Shown here piece by piece: positions 23,180 through 33,660 of a stretch of 64,000 bases of DNA. The notes under the pieces are model-generated. The model saw only the letters and a program-made list of their open reading frames with translations, did not search any database and had not been told where the DNA came from. The stretch is from Heliocidaris erythrogramma (lineage: Eukaryota > Echinodermata > Echinoidea > Camarodonta > Echinometridae), in the NCBI GenBank assembly GCA_025617745.1, contig CM046863.1, forward strand, positions 13,644,875 through 13,708,874, in the 5' to 3' direction. The position numbers were made by a program, and so were the translations under genes. How positions within the stretch are numbered: position 1 is the first letter of the stretch; each line of letters opens with the position of its first letter.

Positions 23180-23515
23180 CACCAAATGGTCATTGGACTA
23201 TAATAAAATTAGGATAAGTAGCCTAACTGGTTATTAGACGAATTGGATATAAGACCAAATGGTCATTAGACCATATGACAGTTAGACTAAATGATAAGTA
23301 GCCCAACTGGTTACTAGACTAAAGGGAATTGGACCAAATGATAGGTAGACCAAATGGTATTAGCCAAAGCAGGTGTAGGCCGAATGGATACGAGACTATG
23401 TGGCTTGTAGACAAAATGACTGTTAGAGTATTTGGAAATAGACGAAGTGAAAATTAGCCGAAGCTAAAATTAGCCCAAATGGGTTTTAGACTAAATGGGG
23501 TTAGCCAAACTGTGT
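23180..23515 (-). repeat. Degenerate 17-bp array in inverted orientation
   Basis: Units such as CATTAGACCAAATGG, GACTAAATGATAAGTAGCCC and TTAGACGAATTGG are reverse complements of the TTGGTCTAA family at 8455-8925. Orientation is opposite, and both arrays lie on the outer side of the palindrome arrays. The coiled-coil exon starts only about 25 bp beyond its right end. Confidence 0.88.
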
Positions 23516-23538
23516 ATTATTGACAGAATTTTTGACAG

Positions 23539-24087
23539 AAGAATTAAAGGGAAAAGAGCAGAGAGAGAAGGCTGCAATGCAGCAAGTAGAAGAACTGAAA
23601 GATAGAAAGGAGGAAGCAAGACATAAAGATGAAATGCGTAAAATTGGAGCAGATACGGTTCACATTGCGGGTGCATCATCTGACGATGATAGGAAACAAA
23701 ACCACGCAGATGAGGTGTACAAACAACGAGAGCTGGAATTGAATAATGAATTGAAAACAAAATATGAGCACATTCAAACATTGAAAGAACGACTAGGACA
23801 GGTAGAGCAGGAAACTGAACAACTTAAAAGCGAAATGGAGATACAACAAAGAAGATTAGAAGCAAAACAGCAGAGTGAGAAGGCTGCAATGCAGCAAGTA
23901 GAAGAACTGAAAAAGGAAAAGGAGGAGGCAAGACTTAGAGAGGGTAAACTTATACGGGAATTGGTAAAAGAGAACTGGAAACTGAGGGAAATGATTCAAT
24001 TAGAAAGCGAGATACGATCAGAGGAGCTGAAAAGGAATGCAGCACAGAGGCATCCCTTGATACAAAGGATAAGACAGGCCACCAAAG
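23539..24087 (+). CDS. Coiled-coil exon of a Death-domain gene
   Basis: About 182 codons rich in Glu, Lys, Gln and Arg with heptad spacing, for example EKAAMQQVEELK and LEIQ-type turns, predict a long coiled coil for oligomerisation. The heptad block AMQQVEELK occurs twice (DNA words at about 23572 and 23884 nearly identical), so the exon grew by internal duplication. A acidic break (GASSDDDRKQNHADE) lies between. The acceptor is probably TTGACAG|AA at 23538 and the donor is AAAG|GTAATA at 24087, giving phase 1 at both ends. Upstream exons are not visible; the left neighbour is the 17-bp array. No ATG start is evident, so the gene's 5' end is outside this view or lost. Confidence 0.7.
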
Positions 24088-24269
24088 GTAATAACAATTA
24101 TTATTACTGTTTTTCTTTTTTTTTTAATTGTACTTGAAGTCCAACAAATCTGGGCTTAGGTTGTCACTACCTTGTGGGAAACAAAGTACTTATAATGTTA
24201 TTCTCTTAGTATAAGTTGTAAATAGGCCTACAGAACAATAGGTGCTTAAATATAGGATGTACTAGTATA

Positions 24270-25625
24270 CAGTGTGTCCAGAAAAAAACGAAACCGAAAT
24301 ATATCGCTGTTTAATCATATCTTAATTCCAATTATTAATCAATGACACATAAAGATTGGTTCCTCTTCTTTCATTTGATGCCACTCATATGATGTATACT
24401 TCGCGCCATGGGCGTAGACGCGCATAATTATCCATTGTTAGGGGGGGGGGGGGTGATCTATTCATCTCCCCCCCCCCCCCCCCCTCCACTAACCATGGAA
24501 AGTGTGTTCGTGTCTACGCCACTGCTTCACGCATGAGTGAATAAAGACAATATGAAGCAGGGCTACCAAAAATTCGTTTGGCCAACGATATCTGAATCTC
24601 AAAGAGATAACGACATTTCTAGAGAGTTCATTTCTGACCTTTCACAATGACACTTCAATCAGGAAAAATGAGCCAGGGACGACAAAGATCTGTTGGTGAA
24701 GTGATCAGAGGTTCCGTGTTCATGATTGGGGGGATGACCGGTGTAGCGGCAGATACGGGGATCGGCAGATACCGTTCTAAAAACGGCCAAGAACACTATC
24801 TGCCGGCGGATCATGTTCCAACCCCGGCAGATGATACCGTACCTAGACATAGCAACAAATAATGTATGCAAAGTGATTCCAAGTATTGTAACTCATTCAT
24901 TAATAACAGGTTAATGAAATACCTCGTTACTAGCAGAGGCGTATCCAGGATTTCCCAATAGGTGGGGGGGGGGGGGGGGGGCATTATTGATCGCCGTCCT
25001 GGGGGGGGGGGGGGGGTCTAAGGGGAGGGGCCTCCCCTTTGGAAATTTTTGCTTCTGAAGAAGGGCTGAGATGCAAAATAACCCTATATGTGACCAATTT
25101 TGAAGCCTATTTAATGAACAACTTTTTTTTTGCGCCACCCCTGGATACGCCACTGACTAGGTCCCCAGGAAAGAAACATCCATAAATTTGAATCACTTAG
25201 TAAACAAGTCTATTAGGCACGAGAGTGTCTCGTACAAATCTGCCAATATACAATACACCTTATCTGCAGCGCCGTGGAACCAAATCTGCAAACGTCAAAT
25301 CCGGCAGATATGGTTCCGAGGTAGAACGGTATCTGCCGGCGGATACGGTATCTGCCGGAGAACCGTATGTGCCGCTACACCGGCGAGGGAGTGAAGCCAG
25401 TGGCGTATCTAGGGATTATGACGCCGGGGGCAAAACATGAAGTTACACCCCCCCCCCCCCCGAGTGCCCCAACTTATCTACGTTAGCGAGGGAGCAAAGG
25501 GACCGAGCGGCAAATTTATCAATTTTTAACCCTAAAAACGCAATAAAATACCTATAATTTTGATTAAGTTATGATTAAACATCGATAAATCTCGGTTTTG
25601 TTTTGTTTTTTTCTGGGACGCACTG
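24270..25625. mobile_element. Mariner-like foldback element in an intron, TA target sites
   Basis: The termini CAGTGTGTCCAGAAAAAAAC (left) and the complement of GTTTTTTTCTGGGACGCACTG (right) are flanked by TA at 24268-24269 and 25626-25627, as in Tc1/mariner insertions. Inverted homology continues inward for at least 55 bp (TGTTTAATCATA words) and again at the GGCAGATACCGT words near 24770 and 25330. There is no transposase frame. Nested G/C-tract elements lie inside. Confidence 0.8.
24934..25155. mobile_element. Small CAG(A/T)GGCGTATCCAGG-ended MITE with poly(G)
   Basis: The ends CAGAGGCGTATCCAGG and CCTGGATACGCCACTG are inverted copies and ACTAG is repeated immediately outside both. Two long G tracts lie inside. 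It belongs to the same terminal family as 35212-35319 and 62079-62370. It is nested in the mariner-like foldback. Confidence 0.75.
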
Positions 25626-26771
25626 TATAGGAGTTAGCAAATCAAGCTTTTTACGAAAGAGTATTTGATATTATTAACCATATCAGACATCTCACCAATG
25701 TAATTTTTACATTTTACTGTCCTGCATTGAGAAGCCAACAAAATTGCGAGCCAATAAAATGTTTTATTGCCCGGTTTCGAAATCCATAGGATTTGTGCTT
25801 GTTAAATAGCTGGCAATAAACTGTACTTTTTACAAGATTTTCGAGTTCGCTCTAAATGTCTGATTGTGTTAATAATAATGATATGGACTGGCTACTTTCG
25901 GGGGATACAACATTAACTGCCCTCACTCTCTAATTCAGGCAATAAATGTCGTATCCCCCTCAAGCCCAGTCCATAATTGATAAATATAGTCCATTGAGCT
26001 GCAGAGATTTTTTTTTTCTAAACCAGATGATTATTAAAATTCAGGCACACTTGTTGGTTTCTGATATAAAATTATCACAAATTGTCTGAGGGGCTCGATT
26101 TGGGAGGGCCACGGAGTGAAATAATGGATTACAGACAGCAATGGAAATGACGGCCAAATTGAAGCCTCATTTATCCGAAGTTGTCTGCGTGAGTATGTGC
26201 TTCTCACTGTGTGCACAAAAAAGGATTTATCCTGTCTTTAAAAAACATATGTCAATAAAACCTATACATTTGGAAATTACTATCAGGAGAGTGCACCTAT
26301 GCGCGTTATTAAACTTCTGTAATCTTCTTTTTAATAAATAAAATTAAAAGGCGGAAAGTTCTTGTGTCCTGGCAGGCCTTATCTGGTACATCCCAGTCAG
26401 TAATGTCTGGAGAAGAGGCCTGAGGGGTTTTAGTGATTTTTCGTCAACATTTCCATCTCTCGGTCAAATTTGAGCACTGTTCCAAATAACTTACATGAAT
26501 ATTGATCATAATGATACTAATAAATATTAAGAGAGAGCGTTTTTTAGTTTGAAATGCTGCATGTTTGGTTTGATTTTCAACGGGAATTACGTCCACGAGG
26601 TTTTACTCATGACATGTAAGTCATTTTGAACGATGATGTCACTCAGATATTATTATTCATAAAAACAGATAATTATTATCTATAAATACGGATTTTATAA
26701 TAAATAAAGTACATCTTCTTTAATACAATTGCCATGGAGGGGAAAAAGCAATTTACATCTTATACTTGCAG
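25626..26771 (+). other. Intronic sequence without recognised features
   Basis: Rest of the intron between the coiled-coil exon and the first linker exon. AT-rich and unique-looking, with no open frame of note. A MITE-like start CAGTGGCGTATCTAGGG at about 25396 lies just before it, within the foldback. Confidence 0.45.
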
Positions 26772-26850
26772 GTATAAAGGGTACAACTTCATCCGATGAT
26801 AATTTCGAAGACAACTATGTGTCAGATACGAGCGATCCACAACAAGTAGG
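26772..26850 (+). CDS. Linker exon 1 of the Death-domain gene
   Basis: A 79-bp exon bounded by CTTGCAG|GT and GG|GTGAGT. Entered in phase 1 from the coiled-coil exon it reads GIKGTTSSDDNFEDNYVSDT and on to SDPQQVG, a polar acidic spacer. It exits in phase 2, which matches the entry phase of the next Death-domain exon. Support is splice sites, phase and context; the peptide itself has no domain. Confidence 0.65.
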
Positions 26851-26891
26851 GTGAGTGAAGCCTATTCTAACCATTTTTGAGAGCTTATATT

Positions 26892-26928
<37 letters not shown>

Positions 26929-28006
26929 CATTTATAACCACATCCCCTCTCCTCAATTATCTCTATCACAAAAGGTATGATCAACGTGAAATTCTGTATG
27001 GACATCTAGGCACGTACAAAGAGGACCGCTGCTCATTTCTTTTCTTTTTACGAAAAATTTCACTTTTATTTTGTTATTATAATTCATACAAATTAGATGT
27101 CTATTTTTTTACATATTCATTAATATATACTTTTAAATGAGGTATGAAGTCAATCTGGTTAAGAAAGTCTTTAAATATAAGCATATTCAATAGTATTGCA
27201 TTTGTAAACCTCCACATTTCAAATCGATTCTTTCGTATTTTATCAGTATGATTTTTTTTTAATGTATTCTAATGTCTGTTTTTTTTTTTTACTTTATTTT
27301 TTTTTTCTTTTCCAGAAATATATCTCGATAAATTCGAAGACATGTAATTCTAAGCAAAAGGCCAATGAGCTATTTACAATTACAATTAACAATAAAATAA
27401 CAATAAAAACTACTTTCGAAAAATCAACTGAAGGCAATTTCAATAGCCCTGTCTATCACCTTTAGAAATGTGCGAACATTACAATGGTGTATTATGTAAT
27501 CCGAACCTGATTTCTATGGAGAGTACAATAGGCCTTTGAAATTGCCCTTGAGTTTATTTTTCGAAAGTAGTTTTTATCGTGTTATTAGCAGTGTTTGAGG
27601 GCAACAATATTTTGTAAACACAAAACATTTCGTGACTTTTCGTCTTCTTTTTCATTAATTTTGTCCTGTCATGAGACAGCAAAATATAACGTGGTCTCGC
27701 CTTGAATTTTACGATTTGCGCAAACCCGGTGTCAACAGTTGTGTAAAAAGATCATAAAACACCGTAAGGACAGGGTAAAACGTTACTGTTTTCATGTTAT
27801 ATCAGCCAATTTACAACCCTCTCTCATTTAAAACATTTGAGTTCGCTATCACCTATTTCCTAAGCAAATGCCTATGCAGTGCACGGTGTTAAAATTGTAA
27901 CACAATGTTTAGCAAAATTAGACTTCATATATTGTACATAGCAATGAGAAATGGGTAGTATTATTTCAATTAACAATTTATTTCCTTCACATACCATGGT
28001 TGCCAG
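26851..28006 (+). other. Intron with a 32-base G tract and a foldback
   Basis: A pure G tract of 32 bases spans 26896-26927. At 27380-27592 a MITE-like hairpin pairs AAAACTACTTTCGAAAAATC with its complement near 27570 (arms about 50 bp). Nothing coding is seen. Confidence 0.6.
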
Positions 28007-28286
28007 CATGAAGGACGGTTTTGATGATATACTCAAGAAAGTTGCCAGGATGGTCGTCCAGAACAATGACATCGACGACCTAGGCAAGGCACTTGGGTTT
28101 GAGCCACAAGACATATATCGCTTCATTGCAATGAACGCCATGTATCAGATTATATCTTACATGGGCACACTAAAAATGCTGAGAGACTGGTGTAAGAAGC
28201 AAACAAATGCTGGGAAGCGGTCAGCTCTCACGGGGCCTTAAAAGAGGCAAAATTGCATCACCTCGCGGACGACATATTTGGGGAAG
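28007..28286 (+). pseudogene. Death-domain exon 1, one base short (frameshift)
   Basis: Entered in phase 2 it reads GMKDGFDDILKKVARMVV, then NNDIDDLGKALGFEPQDI and GTLKMLRDWCKK. This is the helix pattern of a Death domain, including the conserved Trp of the fifth helix. It hits TAA at 28239-28241. Immediately after, another frame continues the expected last helix (LKEAKLHHLADDIFGE) to the donor GAAG|GTAATT. The exon is 280 bp; 281 would satisfy phase 2 in, phase 1 out. The likely site is the GGGG run at 28232-28235. It may be a real null allele or an assembly error. Death domains mediate adaptor contacts in apoptosis and innate immunity. Confidence 0.8.
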
Positions 28287-28633
28287 GTAATTTTAATTTA
28301 TCACATCATCCTGATAAATAATGCATTTCGATGAAATAAATAGTACCACCGTAACAACTCTTCTTTAATGTCCCATGAATATGAACAAATATGAAGGTTC
28401 AAAACAATATTGAAAAATCTTATATCGTTGAAAATGCTAAACTTGTAACGTTTTTATAAACTATGTATTCACTATTCAAAATATCAGTTGTATTTATCTG
28501 GTGAAAATTTGCAATATTCAGTATTCACTGAATATGCATGTGAGTCACCTTATTCACTTCAAACTATGAATACGCAGAATCAATGTTTTACGTCGTTAAC
28601 ACATTTTAAAAAAGCAACTTTCTTAACATTTAG

Positions 28634-28751
28634 GAAAAGAGCACACACCAGGAGAAATGGTTTCTGCACCACCGGCACCATCGGCATCAGGTGGCAATCT
28701 GCCTCAACTTGCATCACCAGAAGACGGAGAGATTACTACTTCCCAAGCAAG
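28634..28751 (+). CDS. Linker exon 2 of the Death-domain gene
   Basis: A 118-bp exon between ACATTTAG|GA and GCAAG|GTCGGA. In phase 1 it reads GKEHTPGEMVSAPPAPSASG and ends in EDGEITTSQA, a Pro/Ser/Ala-rich disordered spacer. It exits in phase 2, matching the next Death-domain exon. The donor GTCGGA is weak but resembles the donor GTCAGA of the similar linker at 55399-55522. A foldback element starts about 20 bp after the donor. Confidence 0.65.
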
Positions 28752-28772
28752 GTCGGATTCTTTCCTAGTTAA

Positions 28773-29500
28773 AGGGGAAGTCCAGTTCAAAAATAACTTG
28801 GTTTTATTAGAAGCAGAAAATCAGGCCTACAGATCAAAACAAGTTTGAGGAAAATCGGACAACTAATAATTTTTTAGTGGCATGAAAAACTAGAGAAACA
28901 CTGAAAATCACTAGACAAATTGGCAACTCAGTCATGGGTTTGTGATGTCATAGCTTCACAACTCACCAATTCTTTTTATATTCATAATACAAATTCTCAA
29001 ATTTGGTCCAAGAATATGAGTTTTCTCATAACTTGAACCAAGTTACATCTATAGTAATATGTTTTTGCATGTATAAACCTTTACAAAATATTTCAAGAAC
29101 TTCAAAATATAAATATTTTTTTCCGAATATTACTCTTCCATAATCACTCATTTTTTATGTATATTGTATAAAATATTCATATTTTCATGATTTTTACGGA
29201 AACTTATTTACTCTGTATTAGTGGATACATGCAATACATATTACTTTAAATGTAAGTGGGTTCAAGTCATGAGGAAATCATATTGTTGGACAAAAAATTA
29301 AAATTTGTATTATGAATATTAACAAAATAGTTGGTGAGTTGTGTACCTATGACATCACAAACTGATGACTTAGTTGCCAATTTGTCTAGTGATTTTCATT
29401 GATTCCCCAGTTTTTCATGCCACTAAAATATTCATAAATTCCTTATTAGTTGTCCGACTTTCCTCAAACTTTTTTTGATGTGTTGGTCTGATATAAGTCT
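28773..29500. mobile_element. Foldback element just behind a splice donor
   Basis: Long inverted arms share AAGTTTGAGGAAA, TCGGACAACTAATAA, AGTGGCATGAAAAAC and ACTAGACAAATTGGC; left about 28825-29040, right about 29260-29497. The left side begins AGGGGAAGTCCAG directly after TTAA at 28769-28772. The right outer end is not a clear match, so it may be truncated. No open frame. Confidence 0.7.
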
Positions 29501-29976
29501 CGAAAAATCAATGAGTACTAGTAAATTGCGTCACTTGCGTGTGTTTTCAATGCATGCGGCGCGCCTAGCCAGTAGCTCTCACTATGTTGCCAAGCGCCAC
29601 TCCACGGAGGACTGCTGAAGGCAGAAAATCTGGATCTAACAAATACCATTTTTGAAAGATGATTACTGCGGGCCCCAAACATATCTTCACCAGGGAAGTT
29701 GTTATACCTAATCAGTAAATCTTCCCTTCGTAGTGATATGAATTTTGCAGCATTCAAAACACTTTTAACTGTTCGGGTGACTACTATAAGGGCGGAATAC
29801 ATTAAACATATATATATATCAAGAACAAAAAAGCAACAGTAAAACAAAAACCAAAAAGAAAAGTAAAAAAAAAAAAAGTTATATTCAATCATTTCTGTAA
29901 CATACACAAATATAAACATAATTTGCAGAATTAGAACTATTATGTATGTAATTCTGGTTTTTGTACCTGAATACAG

Positions 29977-30269
29977 CCTGGAGCCATCTAAGGACGGGTT
30001 TGCAGATATCTTAAAACAGCTAGCCGACGACTTACGCGCTGAGGCCAATATCGACAGCTTAGGAGGTCAGCTGGGCATCTTACAGAGTGACATAAAACGA
30101 GCTATACGGGCCAACAAGAGATCCTCCGTCAATAGTATTGGGTCTCTTGGCATGCTGAAACAATGGAGGAAGGATTCGTCTAGAGAAAATGAGCGGAGAG
30201 AACTAAGGAGGGCACTCATAGCTGCGAATATGTTCGATTTAGCACGAAAATATTTCGATGAACTTGAAG
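29977..30269 (+). CDS. Death-domain exon 2
   Basis: A 293-bp exon from AATACAG|C to GAAG|GTAAGC, phase 2 in and phase 1 out. It reads LEPSKDGFADILKQLADDL, then IDSLGGQLGILQSDIKRAI, SIGSLGMLKQWRKDSS and a C-terminal LRRALIAANMFDLARKYFDE. The six-helix pattern with the LGMLKQW core is a clear Death domain. The start SKDGFADIL parallels MKDGFDDIL of exon 1, so the two arose by duplication. The long frame on the opposite strand (29518-30048) is a shadow. Confidence 0.85.
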
Positions 30270-30749
30270 GTAAGCAGGCCTGAAATACGTTTTGGAATTT
30301 TAAATAGCCACTTGAAGGCCCAAAACATCTACAATGGTCATTGTCTTATAGGATAAATTCTTTTATTTTCTAAAAAATGAAAATATAAAGAAATATAAAC
30401 GCAACGCTTATACACACAGAAACGCCTGGTGTTAAAAATGTTCCATGTAAATCATTTTTCGTGTATCATCGGATTAGTTCACCAGGGATTTGCTAATTAC
30501 ATTAGAGAAGATGCGCTTTAAATAACCAGGCAACGGGGTAAAAATTACCAGATTTGTGCTGGCTACTACCAGTCAACCTGGAACTCTGGTAAAGTTGAAC
30601 ACTTTTTTTGTGTCAAAATTTTGCAAGGAGTTTGTTCAGTGAGTCATTATACTCCATACATGTAGGCCTATGCCAATTTGACTTGTACTCAAATTAAGTC
30701 AGTAATACCGTCCTTCCTACTAACTGACTGTTCCTGCAACACTAAATAG

Positions 30750-31066
30750 GTGGACCAAGTTATGTCAAGGAAGATACACATTCGCCAAAGTTAAAAACCG
30801 AAGACGACACTAGAAGAAGCACTTCTCCACAAACATGTCAAAGGCAAGGATTGACAGACGAGGAAACTCATCACTCAGGTAAGGCTACATCCTCTGTCGA
30901 CCATAGCCATGAAAGCGAGCAAAGTACTAAAGAAATATGTCAGCATTCTGAACAAAGGTCTGACCAAATTCCAGATGACATAACTGGTACACCAACTACT
31001 GAGGACAACGTGATAAACAGCGTGATCACCAATATCAGCCATACTCTTTGTTGCTCTCTGGTCTGA
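30750..31066 (+). CDS. Linker exon 3 / possible C-terminal exon of the first DD gene
   Basis: Acceptor AAATAG|GT; phase 1 entry gives GPSYVKEDTHSPKLKTEDD and TSPQTCQRQGLTDEETHHS. A good donor CTCAG|GTAAGG at 30878 would leave phase 1. Without splicing there, the frame stays open through a Ser/Thr/Glu-rich tail (ESEQSTKEICQHSEQRSD) to a TGA at 31064-31066. Either the gene ends here or it splices on. No poly(A) signal is seen before the foldback element that begins 28 bp later. The composition suggests a disordered tail. Confidence 0.55.
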
Positions 31067-31094
31067 AATACTTGATGATTTCATTGCTCACATA

Positions 31095-32491
31095 CAGTCA
31101 GACCAAACTTCAGAAAACCGAGCACAGGTATATACTCCGAAAATAGACATTTTTTTTTTGCCAGACCTCCAAAATTCGCTCAGTGGGGGAGGGGGGGGGG
31201 GGGGGGGGGTTATGGGGTCCAGTTTCCCTCCATAATTCTCTGACAATCAAAAAAAAAAATTGATCTCTATGGTGAAAATGCAAACTTTTCTTCCAAAGGG
31301 AGAGGGGCACGGGCCGGAAGTGCCCCTCCCCCTTGGATCCGCAAATGGCTAAGAGTGACTAATCCTCGGAGAAAATTACTATTCTGCTCCTGCTAAAAGT
31401 ATACCAAAGCGCCTCAAAGACGTATTTCAGTATACTTCATGGCTACTTTGGGCTTTAAGGGTTATCACTTATGCGGCCCACCATGATTAATACTTGAGTG
31501 CCTTACTTGCAGATCCCTGCGTAGACGTACCCTCCCCCCCCCCCCCCCCCCCCCCAAACAAAACAAAAAACAAAACAAAACAAAATACACGGATTTTGGC
31601 TGTAAAGATTCAAGTTCTTATTCTAGCCTTTATCTAGAACCACTACCAGTGGCGTTGACGGGGGGGGGGGGGGGGGGGGGACGGGCAGCACATGATCGAC
31701 TTAAAAATTTATGTTATTTAAATTTGTCCTTCGTCATTTCCTCAGGGATTTGTAGAGCCAAGATATGTAAAGGAAATTCGCATAGATAATTGCAAGAAAA
31801 TGACCTTTAGCCGCTGGAAAGAAAGTGTGTTGTTTCAGCCCCCCCCCCCCATACTATATTTGTTATGCATTTGTTTCTTTATTATGTCAAACCCAACGAC
31901 GGAAAAAACGAAGATACTTTTTTTTTAATAGTGGTGTGTTTCTATTACCTTCAAAATCGTTGAATGATTCGTCATATAGTATTCTGTATATAGTTTTTTC
32001 CGTTGAGTAAGTCTTGTTTTCACATTTATGTAATCTTCGCCTACTTTATAAAAATGTTATGTTTTATTTTGCTACTTTAGTACATTCTTATTACTTGTCG
32101 TACTTGTACGATAGTCTTGTAGCCGTACTAATGTGTTTTCTTAGTGTATTTTTGTATCAGTTATTTAGGTAAGGACCCCATTGGAAATAAGCCATTTCGG
32201 CTTTCATGGGCTATCCTGTCATGGTACCTCGATGTGTTTGTATTGCAATATACCTGACGAATACAATCAAATAAAATCAAATCATATGAAATAACTTTCA
32301 AACGACCAACATTTGAAATAAATATATCCGCAGCATTATCAACATAAAATCAACAGCACGTCGACTTTGCACGATTTTCCCATGCCTGCTTATGTACACA
32401 CTGCTTCACACTGAACGATAAGGGTTCTGTCTTCATTGTGCTTTATACTCCGTTTTCCGAGTGCTCGGTTTTCCGAAGTTGGGTCTGACTG
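31095..32491. mobile_element. Foldback/pogo-like MITE with TA target sites
   Basis: Left end CAGTCAGACCAAACTTC..AAAACCGAGCAC and the complement of GTGCTCGGTTTTCCGAAGTT..GGTCTGACTG match over about 31 bp. TA lies outside each end (31093-31094, 32492-32493). The TIR style resembles Tc1/pogo-group elements. The interior contains poly(G)/poly(C) MITE pieces near 31187, 31530 and 31660 but no transposase. Confidence 0.75.
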
Positions 32492-32493
32492 TA

Positions 32494-33178
32494 AGCCATA
32501 GTACCCAATGGAAGAACAGTGGTACACTGAAATGTGCTATCCGTCATAGCTAATTACCTATACATATATTTTGATTTTTACTTTTAAATTTGTTATGGAA
32601 ATTTTAAAAATTATGTTGTACGTAGCAACCGATGTTATACTATGATTTTAATGTAAGGTGTATAAGGCTATTAAATGTCCGATTGTCCTTGTGTTCTTTT
32701 GATGTGTTGTACCGTTCCGTGGTGTGTTGTATCGTCTGTCAGGTTTATATCCTTTTATCACTTTCTTTATTATAAAATGATACTGATATTTATGTTAAGG
32801 AACCTGAATTACAAGCTTTGCTTTCCAAGTTTTTCTCACAATACAGCTAGCATTGAATGGTAAATATTTGTTTTAGTGAATTTATGTGCCAGATTTTGTA
32901 TCATTCTTACTTGTTGATTATTTGTATGTTCATAATGATTTTGTGATATCAAAGGTTTTATGCATTTATTTGCTGTTATTGTGGATATTAGTGAAATGAA
33001 AAGTAGAAATTATGAAAAACGCTTTAATATTCCAAAATCAAAATTGACGCAACTGCTTTGTATTGTGTTGTATATGTTGTTATTGAGAATTACACATTCT
33101 AAATGCATATTCCTAAACATATATGCAATAGTGCCTGTTAAAATGCAGGATTAACACAGCTCTAAGACGCGGTGTGAA
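32494..33178. other. Non-coding, nothing recognised
   Basis: AT-rich sequence with short unbiased open frames; no repeat recognised. Confidence 0.45.
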
Positions 33179-33547
33179 ACAAGTTGCCCTGTCGGAAAGA
33201 ACACAGTGTCCCACAGTGTGAAATCATCTTCACACTGTTAAATTTGAGGGTTTTAACATTGTGAATCACATCTTCACATTGTGAGCGAGTAAATTCACAC
33301 TGTGAAATCGAACATCAGTATGTAAACAGTCTGTGGTAAAACATACTGAGGAGGTGTCCACAGTGTGAAATCATATTCACACTTTGAAATTCAAGCGCTA
33401 TAAAAATACCCAATATTATTATCATTAATAGCAGTCGAGCAACCTATCACACAGCAGTTGCGTGTGTTACCACCTTCTGGTGGCCGTAGGAGACAATTGA
33501 ATACTTAACTTCATTATTTCTTGTTACCTAACGGATTAATTCTATAC

Positions 33548-33599
<52 letters not shown>

Positions 33600-33660
33600 A
33601 TTGTGCATATCACATCTTCACACTGTAGACCATTGTGCTCTGTCCGGCTGGGTGGCTTTT
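33179..33660. mobile_element. Imperfect foldback with repeated CACAGTGTGAAATC words
   Basis: CACAGTGTGAAATCATCTTC and its complement TTCACACTGTG recur at least six times between 33208 and 33630. Imperfect inverted ends are AAGTTGCCCTGTCGG on the left and CCGGCTGGGTGGC on the right. An (ATT)n run lies at 33551-33597. A MITE with internal iterations is the best guess. Confidence 0.55.

Noticed and set aside
20097-23185. Open frames of 60-134 codons in palindrome array II
   Set aside because: Same artefact: a repeat of about 62 bp without stops in some frames; no codon bias or domain.
29518-30048. 176-codon frame on the minus strand
   Set aside because: It overlaps Death-domain exon 2 on the plus strand, which has clear domain and splice support; the minus translation is low-complexity in the middle.
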